Positions 26,515 to 33,735 of a stretch of 35,988 bases of DNA are shown piece after piece. The DNA lies in contig JASHTB010000021.1 in the NCBI GenBank assembly GCA_030040775.1, positions 1 through 35,988 on the forward strand, written 5' to 3'. Under the pieces are notes generated by a model that ran no database searches, was not told where the DNA came from, and saw only the letters and a list, made by a program, of their open reading frames with translations. Position 1 is the stretch's first letter, and each line of letters opens with the position of its first letter. The position numbers were made by a program, and so were the translations under genes. Source of the stretch: Thermoplasmata archaeon (GTDB lineage Archaea > Thermoplasmatota > Thermoplasmata > Lutacidiplasmatales > UBA184).

Positions 26515-26522
26515 CTTATAAG
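26515..26522. promoter_or_regulatory. palindromic TATA element between divergent pan and pantoate kinase
   Basis: CTTATAAG is its own reverse complement. It is about 36 nt before the pantoate kinase ATG (26555) and 55-62 nt before the pan ATG (26460). A second A/T-rich stretch at 26496-26502 could serve pan. Confidence 0.5.
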
Positions 26523-26554
26523 TAATCGTTACTCGAACGGTAACCGAGGCGCCG

Positions 26555-27463
26555 ATGGGGAAGCCGGCCGAGCGGTTCGCTCGCGCCGTCGCGCCCGGCC
26601 ACGTCACCGGGGTCTTCGAGCCACGGTCGACTTCGCGCGACCCCCGGGCTCGGGGTTCGGTAGGAGCCGGTATCGTGCTCGAGCTCGGAGTCCGTGCGAC
26701 CGCACGGTACCGGCCGGGAGGACCACGTCGGCTTCGCCTCTCGAGCGACGTCGGCGTTCCGCTTCCGATTTCGGAGGAGACGGCCCGGCGGCTGTTCTTC
26801 GCGGACGAGGGCACGCTCTCGGTCCACCTTGCGCACGAGCTTCCGATCGGCCAGGGGTTCGGGACGAGCGCGGCCGGGGCGACCGCCACCGCGCTCTCCG
26901 TCGCCTCCCTCTTCCGGATCCCTCGGCGCCGGGCCCTCGAGGTCGCGCACCTCGCCGACCTGTTCGGCGGTGGCGGACTCGGTGGCGTCGCGGCGATTCT
27001 GGGGGGCGGCTTGGAGGTGCGACGTCGACCGGGGATCCCGCCGTTCGGGAGCGTGGTCCACTCCGCGTTCCGTTCGCCGATCTTTGTCGGCTTCGTCACC
27101 GGACCGATTCCCTCCCCCTCTGTCCTGACGAACGACTCGATCCTCCGACGGATTCGGGCGGCCCACTCCGCGTGGGCCCTCCTCGGGGACCGGCCATCGC
27201 CGGAGGCCCTCTTCGGTGCGAGCGAGCGGTTCACGGACCGGGTCGGGCTGAGCTCTCCCCGGCTCCGCGCTACGCTCGCCGGCTTACGTCGCCGGGGAGC
27301 CTGGGCGGCGCAGGCGATGTTCGGGGGGAGTTTCTTCGCTCTTCCCCGGAACAGAGCGGCCCGAACCGCGATCGCGGACTGGCTCGAGTCTCAGCGGGTC
27401 CGCGCGGTCGAACTCCACGCCGCCCGGCACGGCGCCCGGTGCGTACGCGGACGAGGGTCGTGA
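26555..27463 (+). CDS. pantoate kinase (archaeal CoA pathway)
   Basis: A 302-residue GHMP-superfamily kinase phosphorylating pantoate to 4-phosphopantoate, the archaeal replacement for the bacterial pantothenate synthetase/kinase order. The GHMP ATP loop LPIGQGFGTSAAGA lies at 96-109; the start FARAVAPGHVTGVF and the C-terminal glycine-rich AQAMFGGSFFAL stretch fit the family. The partner phosphopantothenate synthetase is not here. ATG at 26555 follows a TATA element at 26515-26522. Other GHMP kinases are less likely given the QGFGTSAAGA form. Confidence 0.85.
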   Translation: MGKPAERFARAVAPGHVTGVFEPRSTSRDPRARGSVGAGIVLELGVRATARYRPGGPRRLRLSSDVGVPLPISEETARRLFFADEGTLSVHLAHELPIGQGFGTSAAGATATALSVASLFRIPRRRALEVAHLADLFGGGGLGGVAAILGGGLEVRRRPGIPPFGSVVHSAFRSPIFVGFVTGPIPSPSVLTNDSILRRIRAAHSAWALLGDRPSPEALFGASERFTDRVGLSSPRLRATLAGLRRRGAWAAQAMFGGSFFALPRNRAARTAIADWLESQRVRAVELHAARHGARCVRGRGS

Positions 27464-27513
27464 CCCAGTAAGAGCCGGTCATCTTCTCTTACGTCGGTCG
27501 CTCCGCCGCAACG

Positions 27514-27520
27514 CTTTTAG
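27514..27520 (+). promoter_or_regulatory. TATA-like element of rpl10e
   Basis: CTTTTAG, about 29 nt before the rpl10e ATG at 27546; weak consensus but correctly placed. Confidence 0.4.
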
Positions 27521-27545
27521 CGAAGGGGTCGTCTCCGCCGCGCCC

Positions 27546-28052
27546 ATGACACGGAAGCCGGCTCGCATGTACCGCAAGGTCGAGGGCCAGGTCTACACTC
27601 GGCGCGAGTACATGGGCGGGGTCCCGAACTGTCGGATCACGCAATTCGACACGGGGAACCTCAAGGAGGAGTTTCCGCTCACGCTCACCCTCGACACCGA
27701 GGAAGCGGCTCAAGTTCGGGACATCGCGCTCGAGGCCGCACGGGTGAGCGCCGTCCGCGTGCTCGAAAAGAACGCCCCGAACGAGTTCCACCTCAAGGTC
27801 CGGCGCTATCCCCACCAGGTTCTGCGCGAGCACAAGATGGCGATGGGGGCCGGAGCGGACCGTATCTCCGACGGCATGCGGCGGGCCTTCGGTAAGCCGG
27901 TCGGGCATGCCGTTCGCGCCGAGATCGGCACCGCCCTCCTCACGGTCTACACCACCTCCGCTCACCTCGCCGACGCGCGGGAGGCGCTGCGGAAGGCGTC
28001 GCACAAGCTCCCGGTCCCGACGCGGGTTATGGTGACGGAGCGGGCTTCGTAG
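27546..28052 (+). CDS. rpl10e: large ribosomal subunit protein uL16 (archaeal L10e)
   Basis: A 168-residue archaeal L10e, which lines the A-site tRNA elbow region of the 50S subunit. MYRKVEGQVYTRREYMGGVP at the start, the HLKVRRYPHQVLREHKMA segment and MRRAFGKPVGHAVRA are hallmarks. ATG at 27546 gives the normal length. Its last 26 bp overlap the convergent universal stress protein gene. Confidence 0.97.
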   Translation: MTRKPARMYRKVEGQVYTRREYMGGVPNCRITQFDTGNLKEEFPLTLTLDTEEAAQVRDIALEAARVSAVRVLEKNAPNEFHLKVRRYPHQVLREHKMAMGAGADRISDGMRRAFGKPVGHAVRAEIGTALLTVYTTSAHLADAREALRKASHKLPVPTRVMVTERAS

Positions 28053-28500
28053 CCGGCGTCCTCACGACCAGGACCGGACAGGGGGCCCGGTTGATGAGCG
28101 CCGTGGAAACGCTCCCGAGCAGGATCCGTCGGGCCGTCGAGAGCCCTCGCGAACCCACGACAAGCAGGTCGGCGGGATGGCGCTCGAGGTGAGCGAGGAT
28201 CTCGTCGACGACGACCCCCTCGTCGCAGAGACCGGTCACGTTCGATACCCCCGCCTCTTCGGCTCGGTGCACGGCCGCTTCGACGATCTCGCGGTAATGG
28301 CCGATCTCGCTCTGCGGAACGGCCGCCGGGACGTACGGCTCGGTCGTCGAGACGTAGACCGGCGGGAGCGGCGCGATCGCGAGCACGGTGAGGCTCCCGT
28401 CGTAGTGGCGGGCGAGGTCGATCGCGGCGTCCAGGGCCGCGCCGGCGTTCGGTGAGCCGTCGGTCGCGACCGTGACCCGTCGGAACAGGCCCTCGGCCAT
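28027..28500 (-). CDS. universal stress protein (UspA family)
   Basis: A 157-residue single Usp domain: RVTVATDGSPNAGAALDAAIDLA at the start and an ATP-binding signature GSRGLSTARRILLGSVS (G-x2-G-x9-G-S) near residues 120-136. This is the nucleotide-binding subtype. The ATG at 28500 gives the standard domain; an in-frame start 27 nt upstream is possible but adds nothing conserved. The end overlaps rpl10e tail-to-tail by 26 bp. Its specific role is unknown. Confidence 0.92.
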   Translation of the reverse strand: MAEGLFRRVTVATDGSPNAGAALDAAIDLARHYDGSLTVLAIAPLPPVYVSTTEPYVPAAVPQSEIGHYREIVEAAVHRAEEAGVSNVTGLCDEGVVVDEILAHLERHPADLLVVGSRGLSTARRILLGSVSTALINRAPCPVLVVRTPATKPAPSP

Positions 28501-28551
28501 CGTTCCACGAACCAGCGCACGGTACAAGGAAGTTGTGGCAGCAATGCAATC

Positions 28552-28559
28552 ATTTTTAA
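28552..28559 (+). promoter_or_regulatory. TATA box of the zinc-ribbon gene
   Basis: ATTTTTAA, centred about 33 nt before the GTG at 28589. It lies downstream of an in-frame ATG at 28544 and so argues against that ATG being the start. Confidence 0.5.
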
Positions 28560-28588
28560 CCGACAGGCCACCTCTTCACGCTGGACAG

Positions 28589-29140
28589 GTGCTTCCCTTG
28601 GCCCCCGTGTGCAGCAACTGCGGCGCGACCGACTTCGTCTGGGTGAACGAACTCAAGACCGGCACGCTCGGGGGCGGATCCCTCTCGCTCCGGTCCCGAG
28701 GTGAGCTCGCGCTCGGCACCCGCGTCTGCCGATCGTGCGGCCACGCCGACCTGTTCCTCAAAGACCCATCGATCCTGCGGATGCCGCACACCTGGAAGCC
28801 CGGCGAATTCGTCCCGATCCCGGCGCGACCGTCTCCGGTCCCCTCCTCTCCAACCGCCTCCTCTCCCCCTCCTTCCCCCTCGGCCCCCGCCCCGATGACT
28901 CCACCCCCCACACCGAGACCGGCCGCAGCGGTCGAGGCTCCGGCGCCCTCGACGGCCGCGCCCGCACCGTCTCCCCCGGCCCCGAATCCCGGACCGAACG
29001 AGGTCTCCCGACCGACCCCCGAACCGCCGGCCGTCCCGGACGCTGCCTCCGCCTCGCCGGCACCTTCCCCTCCTCCCTCGGCCGCAACACCGGCTGGCGC
29101 GAAGAAATCGACGCGGCGCAAGTCCAGCAAATCGAAGTAG
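28589..29140 (+). CDS. zinc-ribbon protein with long proline/alanine/serine-rich tail
   Basis: A 183-residue protein with two parts. Residues 1-70 form a zinc ribbon with CSNCG and CRSCG pairs (VCSNCGATDFVWVNELKTG and GTRVCRSCGHADLFLKD). Residues 75-170 are low-complexity Pro/Ala/Ser, surely disordered, and the last 12 residues are a Lys/Arg/Ser tail (KKSTRRKSSKSK). The GTG start is chosen because the TATA (28552-28559) lies between it and the earlier in-frame ATG at 28544; starting at 28544 would add 15 residues. I recognise no named family. The basic tail could bind nucleic acid or membrane. The proline-rich part has many CCC/CCG codons, so sequencing-slippage errors deserve attention. Confidence 0.75.
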   Translation: MLPLAPVCSNCGATDFVWVNELKTGTLGGGSLSLRSRGELALGTRVCRSCGHADLFLKDPSILRMPHTWKPGEFVPIPARPSPVPSSPTASSPPPSPSAPAPMTPPPTPRPAAAVEAPAPSTAAPAPSPPAPNPGPNEVSRPTPEPPAVPDAASASPAPSPPPSAATPAGAKKSTRRKSSKSK

Positions 29141-29297
29141 ACCGTCTGCTCCCGGTCCGACGAACCTCGTCCACCGCCAGGTAGAGAGCGTCTCCCGTCA
29201 CCGTCGACGCGGCTCGGACCTTCCCCCGTCGCACCACCGGTGGCGGCCAGGCGGAAAATTCAGTCCAAATCGTCCGGGGGACCGGCCGCCCCGTGGA

Positions 29298-29400
29298 TAG
29301 CGGGGCATGGATTTGAACCATGGATCTACGGGTTATGAGCCCGTCGGGATTTCAGGACGGCCGGCGCTCCCGGCCGTTTTCCTGACTACCCTACCCCGCT
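29298..29400 (-). tRNA. initiator tRNA-Met (CAT) with a 28-nt intron in the D-loop
   Basis: Removing bases 29351-29378 leaves a 75-nt tRNA that folds fully. The acceptor AGCGGGG/CCCCGCT has the A1-U72 pair of archaeal initiators with A73; the D-stem is GGG/CCC; the anticodon stem ACGGG/CCCGT has the three G-C pairs of initiators around loop CTCATAA; the T-arm is CATGG-TTCAAAT-CCATG. CCA is not encoded. The intron lies between A20a and A21. A TATA element at 29422-29430 is about 26 nt before the 5' end. Confidence 0.93.
29351..29378 (-). other. tRNA intron with bulge-helix-bulge splice motif
   Basis: On the minus strand the precursor reads exon CAGG, bulge AAA, an 8-bp stem ACGGCCGG/CCGGCCGT with loop GAGCG, then CCTG, bulge AAA, exon TCCC. 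CAGG/CCTG is the 4-bp central helix and both bulges are 3 nt. Cutting after the second A of each bulge removes 28 nt and joins GGAA to ATCCC. Beyond the 3' bulge lies unpaired AGT on the opposite side instead of a continuous helix, so it is a relaxed bulge-helix-loop form. Confidence 0.88.
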
Positions 29401-29421
29401 GCGGCGCGGCAGAGGAGGACG

Positions 29422-29430
29422 GATTATTTA
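29422..29430 (-). promoter_or_regulatory. TATA box of the initiator tRNA gene
   Basis: TAAATAATC on the minus strand, centred 26 nt before base 1 of the tRNA (29400), in otherwise very GC-rich DNA. Confidence 0.6.
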
Positions 29431-29468
29431 GGACCTGTGCCGCGCGCGCTTACCGGCGGACGTCCGGT

Positions 29469-30374
29469 TCAGTGCGGACGGCTCAGGTCCTCGAGCTCGC
29501 GCTGAAGGAGTCGGTCCCAATCGGCCCGCACCTGGCGCTGGACCGTCTCCTCGTCTTCGGTCGTGAAGTGGTGGAATCGTCCCTGGGCGCGAAGGTACTC
29601 GGCCACCGGTTTCAGCTGTCCGCTCTTTCGGGTAATCCTCAACCGGCCTTCCACGATCTCGTAGAGGGGGAAAACGCCGGAGTCGGTCGCCAGACGGCCG
29701 AGCGCGATCGTCTCCGAGGAGTCGAACTTCCACCCCGGCGGACAGGGGGCGAAGATGTCCAGGAACCTCGGGCCGACCAGATCCCGGGCGCGCTCGACCT
29801 TCCGGTCGAAGTCCTCGGGGAACGCCGGATTGAGCGTCGCTGCGTAGACCGGCCGGTGGGCGAGGACGATCGCCATCACGTCCTTCTTCCCCTCCGGCTT
29901 CCCCCGGTGCCCTCCGAGGGTCGGGGTCGTCGTCGTCCACGCGCCCCACGGCGTCGCCCCGCTGCGCTGGATGCCGGTGTTCATGTACGCCTCGTTGTCG
30001 TACATCACGTAGATCGCGTTGGTCCGGCGCTCCAGCATCCCGCTCAGCGCCTGCAGGCCGATGTCCGCGGTCCCTCCGTCTCCGGCGAACCCGACGATCG
30101 TCACGTCCTTCAACCCGAGCGCGTCGGCGGCGGCGCGGAGTCCCGAGATCGACGCGCCGGTCGCCTCGATGGGGTTGTCGAGCATGCCGACTCGCAGTGC
30201 GGTCGTCGGGTACGGCGTAGCGATCACGGTCCAACAACACGCCGGGACCGAGACGATCGTTCGGGGACCGAGGCCTTTCAGGAGGAGGCGCATCGCGAGG
30301 GCCGGGCCACACCCCGGGCACGCCGCGTGTCCTCCGTAGACGAGCTCCTCGGCCGGGATGGTCAGCTTAGCCAT
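29469..30374 (-). CDS. porB: pyruvate:ferredoxin oxidoreductase beta subunit
   Basis: A 301-residue thiamine-pyrophosphate and [4Fe-4S] subunit. ACPGCGPALAMRLLLKG and PACCWTVI supply cluster cysteines, with a further one in FAPCPPGW. The TPP motif is GFAGDGGTADIGLQALSGM through YDNEAYMNTGIQRSGATPWGA; the TGIQRS..TP.GA form suggests pyruvate specificity over branched-chain acids. Together the subunits convert pyruvate and CoA to acetyl-CoA, CO2 and reduced ferredoxin. ATG at 30374 overlaps the porA stop by 8 nt, with AGGAGG 9 nt upstream (30384-30389). Last gene of porGD-porA-porB. Confidence 0.95.
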   Translation of the reverse strand: MAKLTIPAEELVYGGHAACPGCGPALAMRLLLKGLGPRTIVSVPACCWTVIATPYPTTALRVGMLDNPIEATGASISGLRAAADALGLKDVTIVGFAGDGGTADIGLQALSGMLERRTNAIYVMYDNEAYMNTGIQRSGATPWGAWTTTTPTLGGHRGKPEGKKDVMAIVLAHRPVYAATLNPAFPEDFDRKVERARDLVGPRFLDIFAPCPPGWKFDSSETIALGRLATDSGVFPLYEIVEGRLRITRKSGQLKPVAEYLRAQGRFHHFTTEDEETVQRQVRADWDRLLQRELEDLSRPH

Positions 30375-31545
30375 GGACCCTCACCTCCTCTTCGAGGTCT
30401 TCCCAGTGAGTGACCGGCGCCGAGCCGCTGAGGAGGGTCTCGAACATCCCGCGTACCTCGTGCGGCGTCACGTCCCGCCCGCCGATTCCGGCGAGGAAGC
30501 TCGTGAGCGTGGGATGGTGCTTCGCGGTGTAGAGCGCCGCGCTCACTTCGGTGGCGGCCGGTCCCATGCGTCCGAACGTGTACGAGCGGTCGACCACGCC
30601 GACGCGGTCGGTGGTCGCGGCCAGCGCTCGGACCTCGTCCTCCGGGAACGGACGGAAGAGCCTCAGTTTCGCGAGTCCGACCTTCTGACCCTCCTGCCTC
30701 AGGTCGTCCACCACGGACCGGGCGGTGGTCGTCGCGGTGCCCATCGTGACGAGGACCGCGTCAGCGTCGTCGGTCCGATACGTGGGAAGAGCGCCTCCGT
30801 GGTGTCGTCCCACCGCGCGCCGATACTCTTCCTCCACCTCGGAAACGACCGTGGGCACCCGCTCCATCGCTTCGGCGACCTGGCGCCGGAACTCGACGTA
30901 GTAGTCGGGGCCAGTGAACGACCCGAGACGGGTCGCCTCGCCCGGCCGGAGGATGGCGTGGGGCTCGCGCGGCGGCAGGAACGCATCGACCACCGCGGGG
31001 TCCGGGACGTCGACCGGCTCGACCGTGTGCGAGAGATAGAACGCGTCCTCGGTCACCATCGCCGGAAGGCGAACGGCCGGATGCTCCGCGATCCGGAACG
31101 CTTCGAGCACGGTGTCGAGCACTTCCTGGTTGCTTTCAGCGTAGAACTGGATCCACCCTGTGTCGCGTTGGCTCATCGTGTCGGCATGGTCGGCCCCGAT
31201 GTTCCACGGCGGCGCGACCGCCCGGTTGACGACCCCCATGACCACGGGGGTCCGCATTCCCGCCGCCCAGTGGAGCAGCTCGTGCATGAGCAGGAGACCC
31301 TGGCTCGACGTCGCGGTGTACGTCCGGGCCCCGAGGGCGGAGGCGCTGACGCAGACCTGGAGCGCGCTGTGCTCCGACTCGACCTGGACGTACTCGGCCT
31401 TCAGCTCGCCCGAGGCGACGAAGTCGCCGATCTTCTCGACGATCGAGGTCTGGGGCGTGATCGGGTACGCCGACACGACCTGGACGCGGGCGAGGAGGGC
31501 CGCGTACGACTGGGCGTAGTTCCCCGAGAGGACCTTTTGCGTCAC
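30367..31545 (-). CDS. porA: pyruvate:ferredoxin oxidoreductase alpha subunit
   Basis: A 392-residue alpha subunit with the PP/transketolase-like fold: LSGNYAQSYAALLARVQVVSAYPITPQTSIVE at the start, VESEHSALQVCVSASALGARTYTATSSQGL, and WNIGADHADTMSQRDTGWIQFYAES in the substrate pocket region. The C-terminal domain covers about 250-390. The start is GTG at 31545 with AGGAGG exactly 9 nt before it (31555-31560); a longer frame upstream lies inside porGD and is not conserved. It is 13 bp behind porGD and overlaps porB by 8 nt. Confidence 0.95.
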   Translation of the reverse strand: MTQKVLSGNYAQSYAALLARVQVVSAYPITPQTSIVEKIGDFVASGELKAEYVQVESEHSALQVCVSASALGARTYTATSSQGLLLMHELLHWAAGMRTPVVMGVVNRAVAPPWNIGADHADTMSQRDTGWIQFYAESNQEVLDTVLEAFRIAEHPAVRLPAMVTEDAFYLSHTVEPVDVPDPAVVDAFLPPREPHAILRPGEATRLGSFTGPDYYVEFRRQVAEAMERVPTVVSEVEEEYRRAVGRHHGGALPTYRTDDADAVLVTMGTATTTARSVVDDLRQEGQKVGLAKLRLFRPFPEDEVRALAATTDRVGVVDRSYTFGRMGPAATEVSAALYTAKHHPTLTSFLAGIGGRDVTPHEVRGMFETLLSGSAPVTHWEDLEEEVRVHG

Positions 31546-31558
31546 TGCTCTCGACCTC

Positions 31559-32416
31559 CTATGCCTCCGCTGCCACCATCTCGATCGTCTTCGGCGGGCA
31601 TTCGGCCGCACAGATCCCGCATCCCTTGCAGAACTCGAGCCGGATCGCGGGGTAGCCCTTCGCGTCGAACACGATCGCGTCGTCCGGGCAGAACTTCCAG
31701 CAGAAGTTGCACTTCGTGCATCGCTCAAGGTGGATGACCGGGGTGAACGTCCGCCAGGCCGCGGTCGGGGTCGACTCGCTCGAAACCGAAGCGATCGGTC
31801 CCTCCGGGAGGGGAATCGGGGCAGTCGGAGGTCGGGGGGCGACCGGCGCGGGCAGTGCTCCGGTCTCGACCGTCCTCACGGTCGTGTAGCCTTCCCTCGC
31901 CGCGAGGCGGTTCTCCTCAGGACTCCGAGGCACGAACTCGTCGATCGCTCGGCCGAGCGCCTCGAGGGAGACCACGCCGGTCGCCCGGGCGAGGGCGCCA
32001 AGGAGGGCCGTGTTGACGATCGGGAGCATCGGCGTGCCGAGCCCGTGGGCGAGCGCGATCCGTGTCGCATCGACCGTGCCCCGGCGCACCTCGGCCGGAG
32101 CGACCAGGGATTCGGCGGGCCGCGGCGTGTTGACGAGAAGGAGGCCCCCGGGCCGGATCCCCTCGGTGACGCGGGTCGTCTTGAGGAGCCCCGGGTCGAG
32201 CACGACCACGACGTCCGGAGTGGTGATGGAGGTGCGCACCGGAATCGGTCGGTCGTCGATCCGGGTGTAGGCCGTCACCGGAGCGCCCCGCCGTTCGACC
32301 CCGAAGAACGGGAAGCTCTGCGGCACCCGACCGTCCCGGAAAGCAGCCTGAGCGAGAAGCTCCGACGCGACGACCGCGCCCTGCCCTCCCCGACCGTGAA
32401 ACCGAATCTCGATCAT
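31559..32416 (-). CDS. porGD: pyruvate:ferredoxin oxidoreductase gamma-delta fusion
   Basis: A 285-residue natural fusion. Residues 1-180 are the gamma subunit ([23 protein letters not shown], then [14 protein letters not shown]). A proline-rich linker (about 189-208) leads to the delta ferredoxin domain with two clusters, [12 protein letters not shown] and [12 protein letters not shown], which relay electrons from the TPP site to ferredoxin. In many archaea these are separate genes porG and porD. ATG at 32416; first gene of the operon. No clear TATA was found upstream. The cytosolic complex would be (GD)AB. Confidence 0.94.
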
Positions 32417-32482
32417 CGACGGCCCATCCGAAAGAGCCGGTGGAAAGTTGATGAAAGGGGTGTCAGCCCGGGTTGACCACCG

Positions 32483-32491
32483 CTTACTTTT
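32483..32491 (+). promoter_or_regulatory. possible TATA element of ilvE
   Basis: CTTACTTTT, 33-41 nt before the ilvE ATG; imperfect consensus. A GAGGAA ribosome-binding-like sequence lies just before the ATG but with only 3 nt spacing. Confidence 0.3.
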
Positions 32492-32523
32492 GCCGGTAGT
32501 TCTTACCGAACCGCGAGGAATCC

Positions 32524-33447
32524 ATGGTCGGCATCCGCGCGCTCCAGAAGATTTGGATGGACGGTCGTCTTGTCGACTGGACTGACGCGAAGGTCCACAT
32601 CCTCACGCACGGCCTCCACTATGGGTACGCGGTGTTCGAAGGGATCCGTTCGCACGACACGGCGCGCGGCCCGGCGATCTTCCGTCTTCCCGAGCACCTC
32701 GACCGATTTTTCAACAGCGCCAAGGTCTATCGGATGACGCTCCCGTACTCCGCCGCCCAGGTCGGCGAAGCGTGCGTCGACCTCGTGCGGGCGAACGGAG
32801 TGCCGACCGTCTACCTTCGGCCGATCGCATTCTCGGGGTACGGAGAGATGGGGCTCGACCCGACCAAGAGCCCGATCCAGGTCGCCGTCGCAGCCTGGGA
32901 ATGGGGTGCCTACCTCGGCCAGGAAGGGGTCGAGAGAGGGGTCAGGGCGACGGTCTCGAGCTGGGTGCGAATGGACTCCCGGTCCCTTCCCCCTCAGGCG
33001 AAGTGCGCCGCGAACTACGCGAACTCGGGCCTCGCGAAGATGGAGGCGGTGGCGGCCGGGTACGACGAGGCGATCCTCCTGAACTCTCAGGGGATGGTCG
33101 CCGAGGGCCCGGGGGAGAACATCTTCCGAGTGAAGAAGGAGGTTGTGAGCACTCCCCCCGCGAGCTCGGGGATCCTGCGGGGGGTCACCCGGGACACGGT
33201 CATCCGATTCCTCTCGGACGAAGGCCTCGTGTTCCAGCGCACCGACTTCACCCGTGAGGAGCTGTTCACGGCGGACGAACTTTTCTACACGGGCACGGCG
33301 GCGGGGATCACGCCGATCCGAGAGGTCGACGGCCGGCGGATCGGGGATGGCGCCTTCCCCATCACCCGGCGGCTGCAGCAGCGGTACGAGGACGCGATCC
33401 ACGGTCGCCGCCCTGCGTACGGCTCCTGGCTCACGTACGTGGGCTAG
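32524..33447 (+). CDS. ilvE: branched-chain amino-acid aminotransferase
   Basis: A 307-residue PLP-dependent fold-type IV aminotransferase interconverting leucine, isoleucine and valine with their 2-oxo acids using glutamate/2-oxoglutarate. THGLHYGYAVFEGIRS is the N-terminal signature; the PLP lysine is K160 in PPQAKCAANYANSG, followed by GYDEAILLNSQGMVAEGPGENIF; TGTAAGITPI is the phosphate-side motif. ATG at 32524 gives normal length. D-amino-acid transaminase or ADC lyase are less likely given length and these motifs. Hairpins lie just downstream. Confidence 0.94.
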   Translation: MVGIRALQKIWMDGRLVDWTDAKVHILTHGLHYGYAVFEGIRSHDTARGPAIFRLPEHLDRFFNSAKVYRMTLPYSAAQVGEACVDLVRANGVPTVYLRPIAFSGYGEMGLDPTKSPIQVAVAAWEWGAYLGQEGVERGVRATVSSWVRMDSRSLPPQAKCAANYANSGLAKMEAVAAGYDEAILLNSQGMVAEGPGENIFRVKKEVVSTPPASSGILRGVTRDTVIRFLSDEGLVFQRTDFTREELFTADELFYTGTAAGITPIREVDGRRIGDGAFPITRRLQQRYEDAIHGRRPAYGSWLTYVG

Positions 33448-33463
33448 CCCGGAGGGCCGCGTC

Positions 33464-33476
33464 CCCCGTTCCGGGG
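33464..33476 (+). other. short hairpin just after ilvE
   Basis: CCCCG-TTC-CGGGG, a perfect 5-bp stem beginning 16 bp after the ilvE stop, without a following T-tract. It could protect or shape the mRNA end. Confidence 0.3.
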
Positions 33477-33671
33477 CCTGCTCAACCGGACGATGAGGCC
33501 GGGTCGACCGGAACCTCGTCGCGGTGGGAGGAGGACCGTCCCGGGTGGCTCAGGCCCATGCCTCAACTCGGATTCACCACGGTCATCGGGAGGGAAAGTA
33601 CCTTGCGCCGCGCGAGAGGATGCGCGCCGCGCGGCACGAGAATTCCGAAGCCAGAGGAACAGAACGGTCGA

Positions 33672-33732
33672 GCCCAGGGCTTTGCCCTGGGCCCGCGGAA
33701 GGGGTTGGCCTCTTTCCTTTTCCTTTTCGCTA
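33672..33732 (+). terminator. strong hairpin followed by pyrimidine-rich tract, likely terminator for ilvE
   Basis: GCCCAGGGC (33672-33680) and GCCCTGGGC (33684-33692) form a perfect 9-bp stem with a TTT loop. A T-rich tract (TCTTTCCTTTTCCTTTTC, 33710-33727) follows. It lies between convergent ilvE and the DUF981 gene. T-rich tracts terminate archaeal RNA polymerase, so termination of the plus-strand transcript here is plausible. An 8-bp stem GCCGCGCG/CGCGCGGC also lies at about 33607-33634. Confidence 0.55.
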
Positions 33733-33735
33733 TTA

